From Oscillospiraceae bacterium (lineage in GTDB: Bacteria > Bacillota > Clostridia > Oscillospirales > Ruminococcaceae), in contig JAFPPJ010000158.1 in the NCBI GenBank assembly GCA_017410745.1, forward strand, positions 1-13,712: a stretch of DNA of 13,712 bases, in the 5' to 3' direction. The translations under genes and the position numbers were made by a program. Below the pieces are notes generated by a model, which saw only the letters and a program-made list of their open reading frames with translations, was not told the origin of the DNA and did no database searches. This document shows, one piece after another, positions 6,841-12,103 of the stretch (positions are counted from its first letter, which is position 1; each line of letters starts with the position of its first letter).

Positions 6841-7503
6841 ATGAAACTGAAGGAGATAGGGCCGCTCGGTATGTTCGGGGTAAACTGCTATCTCGTGCAT
6901 GACGGCAAATGCGGCGTGCTGATAGATGCCCCCGACGGCTTTGACAGGATATGCAGCGTTATCGACGGCGAGGGCATCGAGCTGAAAATGATACTGCTCA
7001 CCCACGGTCACTGCGACCATATCGAGAGCGCAAAGCGCCTTTCGGATAAATACGGCGTAAAGGTATATGTCCACGAGAACGATGCGAAGAAGCTCGCAAA
7101 CGATGAGACCAATCTCTCACGCTTCTTCGGCATGCCCCCCGTCGATCCCATCACAGACCCCTGCACATTCACCGACGGTGATGTGATATCATGCGGCGGG
7201 ATAGATATCGAGGTACTCCATACCCCCGGTCATACCGGCGGCTCGTGCTGCCTTATCATAGACGATATGATGTTCTCGGGAGATACACTGTTCTGCGGCA
7301 GCATGGGCAGGACGGATATGCTTGACGGCGACCAGCAGAAGCTGTTAGACTCCCTTGCGATACTCTTTGATTTCGATACTCTCACCGATTACAAGGTGTA
7401 CCCCGGCCACGGTCAGTCCACCACACTGTCTGAAGAGCGCGCAGACAATCAGTTCATGCGCTATGCCGCAAAGCAGGCAGGCTACCTGAAAGACTTGTCA
7501 TGA
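6841..7503 (+). CDS. Metallo-beta-lactamase-fold hydrolase, glyoxalase II-like
   Basis: The 220-residue protein has the full set of binuclear metal ligands of the family: THGHCDH (54-60, giving His55, His57, Asp59 and His60), HTPGHTGG with His131, FSGDTLF with Asp148, and PGHG with His190. This pattern fits glyoxalase II-like thioester hydrolases (YqgX/YcbL type) rather than true beta-lactamases. The methylglyoxal synthase encoded further right makes a detoxification role thinkable but not shown. Two starts are possible. ATG 6829 overlaps the rel stop as ATGA but has no ribosome binding site. ATG 6841 has GAGG six bases upstream and begins the conserved part, so I prefer it. The stop overlaps the hemZ start (ATGA at 7500), implying translational coupling. 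No signal peptide is seen, so it acts in the cytoplasm. Confidence 0.92.
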   Translation: MKLKEIGPLGMFGVNCYLVHDGKCGVLIDAPDGFDRICSVIDGEGIELKMILLTHGHCDHIESAKRLSDKYGVKVYVHENDAKKLANDETNLSRFFGMPPVDPITDPCTFTDGDVISCGGIDIEVLHTPGHTGGSCCLIIDDMMFSGDTLFCGSMGRTDMLDGDQQKLLDSLAILFDFDTLTDYKVYPGHGQSTTLSEERADNQFMRYAAKQAGYLKDLS

Positions 7504-8939
7504 CAGTATATATAAACGGCTCGAAATACGAGATCGAAGCGGTAATAAAGCTGTTCTTCCCTCTCCTGCGCTTTGATTTCAGGGAGGAAGAGCCGAAATA
7601 TGTGCCCGACAGCATCACAGCGGTGTGTACCGATAAGCTAAGGGTATACGCCAATGTCTGTGACCGTGAGATAAGCCGCGAGGAGGAGCTCCCCGCAGAT
7701 GCAGCCGACAACGAGATCACGCTGTGCAGGCTGCTTTTCACTGTGCTGTCCGAGCTCACGGGAGTGACTCCCGCATGGGGATGCCTTACGGGCATACGCC
7801 CCGTCAAGAAGATAAACACACTTGCAGCACAGGGCATGACCCGTGACGAGATGTATGAGTATCTTCACAGGAAATATCTTGTGTCGGAAAAGAAATTCGG
7901 CGTCATGTATGATACCGCACAGGGGCAGAGCCATGCCCTCGATACCCTGTCGCCCCGCAGCTTCTCGCTGTATATATCCATACCCTTCTGCCCGTCACGC
8001 TGCTCTTACTGCTCCTTCGTGTCCCATTCGGTCACATCGAAGGGCGCGCGCGACCTTATCCCGCAGTATACGGATATGCTCTGCCGCGAGCTGCGCGAGC
8101 TGGGAAATATCATCGCAGATACGGATATGTACTGCGACACGGTGTATATAGGCGGCGGCACGCCTACCGCCATAGATGCCCCGCTGCTCTCACGGATAAT
8201 GGACACAGCAGCGCAGTATATCGACCTGTCCCGTGTCCGCGAGTATACGGTGGAGGCAGGAAGGCCCGATACCATCACACGGGAGAAGCTGTCTGCGATA
8301 AAGCGCCATGCCACGCGCATCTCCATAAACCCGCAGACCCTCTCGGACAAGGTGCTCTCCGCCATAGGCCGCATACACAGCACCGAGCAATTCTACAAGG
8401 CATTCGCACTGGCTCGGGATATGGGCTTTGACTGCATAAATACGGATACCATCGCAGGTCTCCCCGCCGACGATAAGGACGGGTTCAGGCGCACCATAGA
8501 CGGGCTCATCGAACTTGCACCCGAGAATATCACGGTGCACACCCTCACGGTGAAGCGCTCCGCCCGCCTGTTTGAAGGCACGCAGCGCTCAGACCTCACC
8601 GCCGACAACGACCTTTCGGCTATGGTGGACTATGCCGCTGATGCACTGTCCGCTGCGCATTATCAGCCCTACTACCTCTACCGTCAGAAGAACACCATCG
8701 GCAACCTCGAGAATGTGGGCTACTCCCGCCCGGGCTATGAGGGACTGTACAACATATACATCATGGAGGAGGCACAGAATATCCTCTCATGCGGTGCGGG
8801 CGCATCCACCAAGCTGATTGACCCCGCATCCGGCAAGATAACCCGCTTCTTCAACTACAAGTACCCCTATGAGTATATCGGCCGCTACGACAAGATGACC
8901 GCATACAAGGCACAGCTCCGGGATATGCTCGGCGTATGA
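7500..8939 (+). CDS. hemZ: HemZ-type radical SAM protein (coproporphyrinogen III dehydrogenase-like)
   Basis: The 479-residue protein is a radical SAM enzyme of the HemN/HemZ group. An N-terminal HemZ-specific region of about 150 residues includes PAWGCLTGIRPVK (91-103). The catalytic barrel follows, with its [4Fe-4S]-binding CPSRCSYC (Cys164, Cys168, Cys171) and the SAM-contacting GGGTPT (218-223). A conserved stretch near ENVGYSRPGYEGLYN closes the HemZ-like C-terminus. HemZ is named for oxygen-independent coproporphyrinogen oxidation, but most clostridial owners, probably including this organism, lack a full haem pathway, so the actual substrate is uncertain. The start codon lies inside the previous stop (ATGA), with only a weak ribosome binding site, so it depends on coupling to the upstream gene. 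In many Clostridia hisS and aspS follow. Here a terminator ends the unit instead. Confidence 0.92.
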   Translation: MTVYINGSKYEIEAVIKLFFPLLRFDFREEEPKYVPDSITAVCTDKLRVYANVCDREISREEELPADAADNEITLCRLLFTVLSELTGVTPAWGCLTGIRPVKKINTLAAQGMTRDEMYEYLHRKYLVSEKKFGVMYDTAQGQSHALDTLSPRSFSLYISIPFCPSRCSYCSFVSHSVTSKGARDLIPQYTDMLCRELRELGNIIADTDMYCDTVYIGGGTPTAIDAPLLSRIMDTAAQYIDLSRVREYTVEAGRPDTITREKLSAIKRHATRISINPQTLSDKVLSAIGRIHSTEQFYKAFALARDMGFDCINTDTIAGLPADDKDGFRRTIDGLIELAPENITVHTLTVKRSARLFEGTQRSDLTADNDLSAMVDYAADALSAAHYQPYYLYRQKNTIGNLENVGYSRPGYEGLYNIYIMEEAQNILSCGAGASTKLIDPASGKITRFFNYKYPYEYIGRYDKMTAYKAQLRDMLGV

Positions 8940-8989
8940 CTATGATACCATAACGTATCGTCCCTGTCAAACGGCATAAAAACAAAGAA

Positions 8990-9062
8990 AACACGGCTTT
9001 TCAAGCGAAAAATGAGCATAAACTCATCAAAATCGCTCAAAAAAGCCGTGTTAGTTTTTCTG
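8990..9062. terminator. Three-tier bidirectional terminator after hemZ
   Basis: A 12-bp outer stem pairs AACACGGCTTTT (8990-9001) with AAAAGCCGTGTT (9041-9052). Inside are a 5-bp stem (AGCGA 9004-9008 with TCGCT 9033-9037) and another 5-bp stem (ATGAG 9012-9016 with CTCAT 9023-9027) closed by a six-base loop. On the plus strand TAGTTTTTC follows. On the minus strand TTCTTTGTTTTT follows. It can therefore stop transcription from both hemZ and the convergent PIN operon. Confidence 0.85.
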
Positions 9063-9154
9063 ATCATGAAAACCCGTGCCGGACGTAGAAATTCCACGCC
9101 CGATCTTGTGCAGTATGCACATCATAGCTTTCGGCTCACGCCGCCAATCTGTAC

Positions 9155-9379
9155 TTACAGACGCTCAGCATCACCGTTATACGGATGGTCTTTGGCATAC
9201 TTTATCGCCTTGTCATGGAACTCACCGGGAGCCAGTCCGTCAAAATATTCCCTCTGCCATCTGGTATAATCGAACCTTTCACGGATGATAACGGATATGA
9301 ATTGCTCTGCCTCCACTACGCCAAGTCCTTCGGTCAGACATTCCATTCCCCGGTTGAGGATATCAACTGTATTTATCAT
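9155..9379 (-). CDS. Small acidic partner protein of the PIN-domain gene, possible antitoxin
   Basis: The 74-residue protein starts at an ATG that overlaps the PIN gene stop (ATGA), with GGAGG seven bases upstream, so the two are translated together. It contains a conserved-looking core, CLTEGLGVVEAEQFISVIIRE (about 14-34), then FDYTRWQREYF (36-46) and an acidic tail. I recognise this pattern as that of uncharacterised small proteins commonly found next to PIN proteins of this type in Clostridia and Cyanobacteria; that is from memory, not a search. No helix-turn-helix or ribbon-helix-helix can be picked out by eye, so if it is an antitoxin its DNA-binding part is not obvious. It is unusual that it follows rather than precedes the presumed toxin. 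Other options are a chaperone-like partner or RNA-binding cofactor of the PIN nuclease. Confidence 0.75.
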   Translation of the reverse strand: MINTVDILNRGMECLTEGLGVVEAEQFISVIIRERFDYTRWQREYFDGLAPGEFHDKAIKYAKDHPYNGDAERL

Positions 9380-9819
9380 GCTTCTCCCTCCGTTTCAGAT
9401 ATGAATTCAAGCGGCGTAACAAGTTTTATCCTGTCACTCCTGTATTTCAGCAATCTAATGTCTGTTGATATGAAATACTCACATCCTGCATAGATCGCAG
9501 AAGCTACATGAAAGGCATCCTTCTCCTTAACACCTGTCTTCATTATCTCTTCTGCCATAGGCGCAATGATGTCATCACGTTCAACACCAACATATGCCTT
9601 CATGTTATTCTCAAGGAACTGTATAATTGCCTTTTTTCTCATTTCTAAGGGATTTCTGCTGATTTCGTAATCCAAAGTATACGATCCTATCAAGTCTGCT
9701 TTTCCGCTTCTGATCAAATCTTGTATATGAAGTTTCGCCTGCGCCTCCAGTGCAACTTTTATCTGAGTCTGATCGTCATATGGTCTGTTATAACAGCACA
9801 TATCAAGATATACTCTCAC
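9376..9819 (-). CDS. PIN-domain protein, putative ribonuclease toxin
   Basis: The protein (147 residues from GTG 9819) is a PIN nuclease-fold protein. The acidic metal-binding residues expected of the family are seen: Asp6 in VYLDMCCYNRP, Asp50/Glu52 in the region TLDYEIS, Asp101 in KEKDAFHVASA and Asp120 in FISTD. KxxDAxHVASA and FISTD are especially typical. PIN toxins cut RNA, often tRNA or rRNA. I chose GTG 9819 because the protein then begins MRVYLD, as homologues do, and because GGTGAT lies 4 bases before it. GTG 9828 and ATG 9825 are alternatives that fall inside that site. The gene is lower in GC than the flanking core genes, suggesting acquisition. The coupled small gene downstream makes a toxin-antitoxin-like module likely. 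Target and toxicity are not shown. Confidence 0.82.
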   Translation of the reverse strand: MRVYLDMCCYNRPYDDQTQIKVALEAQAKLHIQDLIRSGKADLIGSYTLDYEISRNPLEMRKKAIIQFLENNMKAYVGVERDDIIAPMAEEIMKTGVKEKDAFHVASAIYAGCEYFISTDIRLLKYRSDRIKLVTPLEFISETEGEA

Positions 9820-9831
9820 AATCATCACCCC

Positions 9832-9844
9832 TATACTCAGTATA
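9832..9844. promoter_or_regulatory. Palindrome over the PIN operon -10 box, candidate operator
   Basis: TATACT-C-AGTATA is a perfect 6+1+6 inverted repeat. Its right arm is the -10 box itself on the minus strand, and its left arm reaches the predicted transcription start. A protein bound here would block the promoter, as in self-regulated toxin-antitoxin operons. The palindrome is seen; the operator role is inferred. Confidence 0.45.
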
Positions 9845-9867
9845 TCATATATCTATTCAAAATGCAA
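9839..9867 (-). promoter_or_regulatory. Promoter of the PIN operon
   Basis: On the minus strand TTGCAT (9867-9862), a 17-base spacer and TATACT (9844-9839) form a good sigma-70-type promoter. The predicted start near 9832 leaves a leader of only about 13 bases before GTG 9819, just enough to hold the ribosome binding site. Confidence 0.75.
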
Positions 9868-9876
9868 TAGCAATAT

Positions 9877-9909
9877 AAAAAGAGACTGCCATAATATCGT
9901 GGCAGTCCC
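9877..9909 (-). terminator. Terminator of the SHOCT-domain gene
   Basis: On the minus strand GGGACTGCC (9909-9901) pairs with GGCAGTCTC (9890-9882) over nine base pairs, one of them G-T, around a 10-base loop. TTTTTATATT follows directly. It sits 13 bases past the gene's stop and immediately before the PIN promoter, so it insulates the two. Confidence 0.88.
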
Positions 9910-9921
9910 TAATTTATGTGT

Positions 9922-10227
9922 TTATCTTCCAAGCAATTCTCTTTTTTTCGCATCAAATTCTTCCTGTGTTATCACACCCTGATCAAGCAGTTGCTTATAT
10001 TTAATCAGATCATCAGCTGTCGGGATTTTATCATTTTTAGGCTGATATGAAATATCATTCTTTTTGCTTTTATATCCTATCACGAGCAAGACAATACCCA
10101 AAACAAGTACAAGAATTCCAAATAAATTAAGTTTTTTGCCATTAATTACAAGTAAAACTGGAAATATAGATAGTGCTATTAGGCTCCAGCCTAAAGCTAC
10201 CAAAACCCTTGAACTGTTAAATCCCAT
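9922..10227 (-). CDS. Two-helix membrane protein with C-terminal SHOCT domain
   Basis: The 101-residue protein has two predicted membrane helices, at about residues 8-28 and 34-52, joined by a short NGKKLN turn. A polar linker and a SHOCT domain follow at about residues 71-100 (DDLIKYKQLLDQGVITQEEFDAKKRELLG). SHOCT is a short C-terminal helix pair found on many unrelated proteins and thought to help oligomerisation. It says little about function. I chose ATG 10227, which has GGAG eight bases upstream. An earlier in-frame ATG at 10272 would run back across the divergent XRE gene. The gene is clearly AT-richer than the core genes around it. No good promoter is visible upstream, because the upstream DNA is the coding part of the XRE gene. 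This suggests either weak expression or a recent junction here. Confidence 0.8.
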   Translation of the reverse strand: MGFNSSRVLVALGWSLIALSIFPVLLVINGKKLNLFGILVLVLGIVLLVIGYKSKKNDISYQPKNDKIPTADDLIKYKQLLDQGVITQEEFDAKKRELLGR

Positions 10228-10261
10228 TTTCCAATCTCCTTTCAAGGAACTGAGGACATCC

Positions 10262-10507
10262 ATGAATCTCAATCAGGTCGAATTTGCCAAGATGCTCGAT
10301 ATCACAAAGCAGAGCGTGAGCAACTGGGAGAACGGAAATATACAGCCGTCTATAGATATGCTCACAAAGATAGCAAAGAAGTTCAACGTATCATCCGACT
10401 ATCTGCTCGGGCTTGACGGACTGAAGACTGTCGATATCACGGGACTTACAGAGATACAGGCAGCACATATACGGGCGATAATAGACGATATACGCATAAA
10501 AATATGA
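10262..10507 (+). CDS. XRE-family helix-turn-helix protein, probably 5'-truncated
   Basis: The frame encodes a clear XRE/Cro-type DNA-binding domain: LNQVEFAKMLDITKQSVSNWENG (HTH core, about residues 3-25), then PSIDMLTKIAKKFNVSSDYLLGLD, and a short C-terminal tail ending IDDIRIKI. From ATG 10262 the product is 81 residues. Upstream in the same frame, codons just before that ATG read KELRTS, which is how the first helix of such proteins normally continues (RLKELRTSMNLNQ). The natural start should lie some ten or more codons further up. That region is instead AT-rich DNA belonging to the divergent SHOCT gene, with no start codon joined to a ribosome binding site. The gene therefore looks cut at its 5' end. 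GAGG six bases before ATG 10262 might allow a shortened protein to be made, lacking most of helix 1. Its role is unknown, and it may be a remnant. Confidence 0.65.
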   Translation: MNLNQVEFAKMLDITKQSVSNWENGNIQPSIDMLTKIAKKFNVSSDYLLGLDGLKTVDITGLTEIQAAHIRAIIDDIRIKI

Positions 10508-10538
10508 GCGAACGGATGCCGTTCGCTCATTTGTTCTT
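10504..10538. terminator. Bidirectional terminator between the XRE gene and mgsA
   Basis: A 12-bp perfect stem, ATGAGCGAACGG (10504-10515) with CCGTTCGCTCAT (10519-10530), closes on a three-base loop. TTGTTCTT follows on the plus strand. On the minus strand ATTTTTAT follows. The XRE stop codon TGA lies inside the left arm, and mgsA stops seven bases beyond the right arm, so one hairpin serves both convergent genes. Confidence 0.85.
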
Positions 10539-10947
10539 ATCTTTGATCCGAGGGATTGAGTATCGCACGCCAGTCAAGGTCGCCTCTTTCGAGGGCGTGG
10601 ATAAGCGCCTCGGCAGTTGCGATATTGGTCGCAACGGGTATATTGTGTACGTCGCACAGACGCAGAAGATTCATCTCATTGGGCTCATGGGGCTTGGGTC
10701 TGAGGGGATCGCGGAAGAACAGCAGCAGGTCTATCTCATTGCACGATATCCTTGCGCTTATCTGCTGGTCGCCGCCCTGCGAACCGCTCATATACCTTTG
10801 TATCTCCAGACCTGTAGCCTGCGATACCACCTTGCCCGTAGTGCCTGTAGCGCACAGATTATGACGCGACAGTATACCGCAGTACGCGATGCAGAACTGT
10901 ACCAGAAGCTCCTTCTTGGAGTCATGTGCGATAAGAGCTATATTCAC
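10537..10947 (-). CDS. mgsA: Methylglyoxal synthase
   Basis: The 136-residue protein converts dihydroxyacetone phosphate to methylglyoxal and phosphate, a bypass of lower glycolysis used when sugar phosphates build up. Family motifs are IALIAHDSKK (His8), the phosphate-binding ATGTTG (33-38), SGSQGGDQQ with the catalytic Asp60, FFRDPL (Asp80) and PHEPNE with His87. E. coli MgsA has HDPD there, so the Asp known as 101 in E. coli is Asn90 here. NIPVATNIATAE is typical. The start is GTG at 10947 with AAGGTGAT five bases upstream, 23 bases after the minD stop, so the two genes form one operon. In many Clostridia mgsA lies by minCDE and rodA, which fits a shrunken version of that cluster here. The glyoxalase II-like gene at 6841 could act later in methylglyoxal detoxification, though glyoxalase I is not seen. 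Confidence 0.93.
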   Translation of the reverse strand: MNIALIAHDSKKELLVQFCIAYCGILSRHNLCATGTTGKVVSQATGLEIQRYMSGSQGGDQQISARISCNEIDLLLFFRDPLRPKPHEPNEMNLLRLCDVHNIPVATNIATAEALIHALERGDLDWRAILNPSDQR

Positions 10948-10970
10948 AGAGGATCACCTTCCAATCGTAA

Positions 10971-11717
10971 TTACTTGAGCATCGTCTTGAAGCTTAAGGG
11001 CACATCCTCGCCCTGGATGCGCTTCGATATAGCATCGAACGCCTTGAATGCAAGTGAGGAGGAGGGAAGCGGCTCACCCTTGGAGGTGGCTATCTTCACC
11101 GCATCATCATCGGGTATAACGCCGATGAGCTGCACTCCTACAGTATCTATGACCTCATCGAGGTCGCCCACCAGATCCATCTGGAAGAGGTCGGGATTTA
11201 CCTTGTTTATTATAAGTCTCTGCTTCTGATTGCCTCTCTTGTAGAACTCGTCCGACATGGTGCGTGCATCACGGATGCATACAGGGTCGGGAGTGGTGTT
11301 TATGAGGATCAGGTCAGACTGCTCAACTACATCGAATACGCTGGCATTCGTGCCCGCAGAGGTATCCACGATGATGTACTCATAGTACTTTCTCATCTCT
11401 GTGCAGATATTCTTTATTGTCTCTGCATCGACTTTGGCAAAGGGGTCTTCGGGCGCACAGACGATAAACAGGTTCTTGGCAATGCCCACCTGCGTAGTCG
11501 CCTGGTTGATATCGCACTGACCCTTGAGCACATGACCCAGATCGAACTTTATGATGTCCTTCACACCGAGCATGATGTCGAGACATCTCAGACCGAAGTC
11601 AAGCTCTATGATAAGTGTCCTGAGTCCCTGCTTTGCAAGTGAAAATCCCAGCTCGGAGCATATCGAGGATTTACCTGTACCGCCCTTGCCGGATGTGATC
11701 GCGATTATCTTTGACAT
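10971..11717 (-). CDS. minD: MinD-like ATPase (septum-site determining MinD/ParA family)
   Basis: The 248-residue protein has the deviant Walker A loop KGGTGKSS (11-18; signature Lys11 and Lys16), the switch-I-like segment IELDFGLRCLDIMLG (MinD normally reads DADIGLRNLD), and the switch-II segment YIIVDTSAGT. GLRCLD and overall length are characteristic of MinD rather than ParA or Mrp. In bacteria with a Min system MinD binds the membrane and recruits MinC to stop division near the poles. Two points are unusual. minC and minE are not beside it, and the C-terminus (EDVPLSFKTMLK) lacks the obvious basic amphipathic helix with which MinD docks to membranes. It may therefore be a MinD-like protein with another positioning job. 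The start at ATG 11717 has GGAG six bases upstream. A start four codons earlier overlaps that site. mgsA follows in the same operon. Confidence 0.85.
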   Translation of the reverse strand: MSKIIAITSGKGGTGKSSICSELGFSLAKQGLRTLIIELDFGLRCLDIMLGVKDIIKFDLGHVLKGQCDINQATTQVGIAKNLFIVCAPEDPFAKVDAETIKNICTEMRKYYEYIIVDTSAGTNASVFDVVEQSDLILINTTPDPVCIRDARTMSDEFYKRGNQKQRLIINKVNPDLFQMDLVGDLDEVIDTVGVQLIGVIPDDDAVKIATSKGEPLPSSSLAFKAFDAISKRIQGEDVPLSFKTMLK

Positions 11718-11759
11718 ATGTGTCTCCATTCCCCCGCGCTAAAGCTGCATCCCTTTACT

Positions 11760-11802
11760 GCAGACGCGGTTATTCCGTCTGCACGCATATACGGCCGCAG
11801 AC
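11760..11802 (-). promoter_or_regulatory. minD leader with mutually exclusive hairpins
   Basis: In the minus-strand transcript GTCTGC (11802-11797) can pair with GCAGAC (11782-11777). The same central element, extended as GCAGACG (11782-11776), can instead pair with CGTCTGC (11766-11760). Only one hairpin can form at a time. There is no T-run after either, so any control would act on translation or RNA stability rather than on termination. Confidence 0.4.
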
Positions 11803-11818
11803 ATAAACATCTATTATT

Positions 11819-11846
11819 ATTTTACCACAAAATCAGAAAAAGTCAA
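11819..11846 (-). promoter_or_regulatory. Promoter of minD-mgsA
   Basis: On the minus strand TTGACT (11846-11841), a 16-base spacer and TAAAAT (11824-11819) make a likely sigma-70-type promoter. Transcription would start near 11812, giving a leader of about 95 bases before ATG 11717. Confidence 0.7.
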
Positions 11847-11978
11847 AGACTTTTTTGTGAACTTAGACAATTTCGTCAATTTCCGAAAAAATCACCTGTT
11901 GTTTTTGTGCATATACTATAATTTTTCAATACTCTCTCAAGCCCGTCAAACCGCATCACTGTGCGATCTCCACTCACA

Positions 11979-12008
11979 AAAAGCACAGTCCGGATGAACT
12001 GTGCTTTT
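11979..12008 (-). terminator. Terminator downstream of the epimerase gene
   Basis: AAAAGCACAGT (11979-11989) pairs perfectly with ACTGTGCTTTT (11998-12008). After one mismatch the pairing extends four more bases each side (TCAC 11974-11977 with GTGA 12010-12013). On the minus strand GCACAGT/ACTGTGC is followed by TTTTTGTG, a usable T-run. It lies about 95 bases beyond the epimerase stop. In plus-strand reading the T-run is shorter. Confidence 0.75.
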
Positions 12009-12015
12009 CGTGAAA

Positions 12016-12071
12016 GGGGTCGTCAGACCGGAAGGGGGTCCGATCCGACTTAAGGGGGATGAAAAAGGGGG
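12016..12071. repeat. Four spaced G-tracts (AAGGGG or AAGGGGG) after the epimerase gene
   Basis: G-runs of four or five bases, each preceded by AA, begin at 12016, 12034, 12054 and 12067. In the epimerase transcript they read as C-tracts, lying between the stop codon and the terminator. Such a layout could be a C-rich Rho-loading site in RNA or a long-loop G-quadruplex in DNA. Only the repetition itself is certain. Confidence 0.5.
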
Positions 12072-12103
12072 TATCGAATATTAGATGAAATCACAGTAAG
12101 CAG

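Larger units (their letters stand above)
11718..12103. other. Noncoding stretch between minD and the epimerase gene
   Basis: About 385 bases carry no convincing gene. In order they hold the minD leader with competing hairpins (11760-11802), the minD promoter (11819-11846), an AT-rich section, a terminator hairpin for the epimerase transcript (11979-12008) and four spaced G-tracts (12016-12071). A plus-strand TATAAT at 11917-11922 lacks a proper -35 box. I cannot support a small RNA there, although TTTTTGTGCA (11902-11911) also occurs in the radical SAM gene promoter at 13232-13241. Confidence 0.6.

Noticed and set aside
9107..9121. Short palindrome TGTGCA-GTA-TGCACA after the PIN partner gene
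   Set aside because: It lies downstream of the operon with no T-run and no promoter nearby. I cannot assign a role.
8940..9154. Search for a phage-type attachment site or insertion-sequence ends at the island's left edge
   Set aside because: No integrase, transposase or convincing direct repeat matching the right edge near 10245 could be found by eye.
10504..11229. Plus-strand open frame across mgsA and the minD end
   Set aside because: It spans two well-supported minus-strand genes and the terminator hairpin, and has no recognisable domain.
11901..11990. Possible plus-strand small RNA starting after TATAAT (11917-11922)
   Set aside because: No -35 box at a proper distance, and the following hairpin has a poor T-run in that direction. 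It is better explained as the minus-strand terminator.
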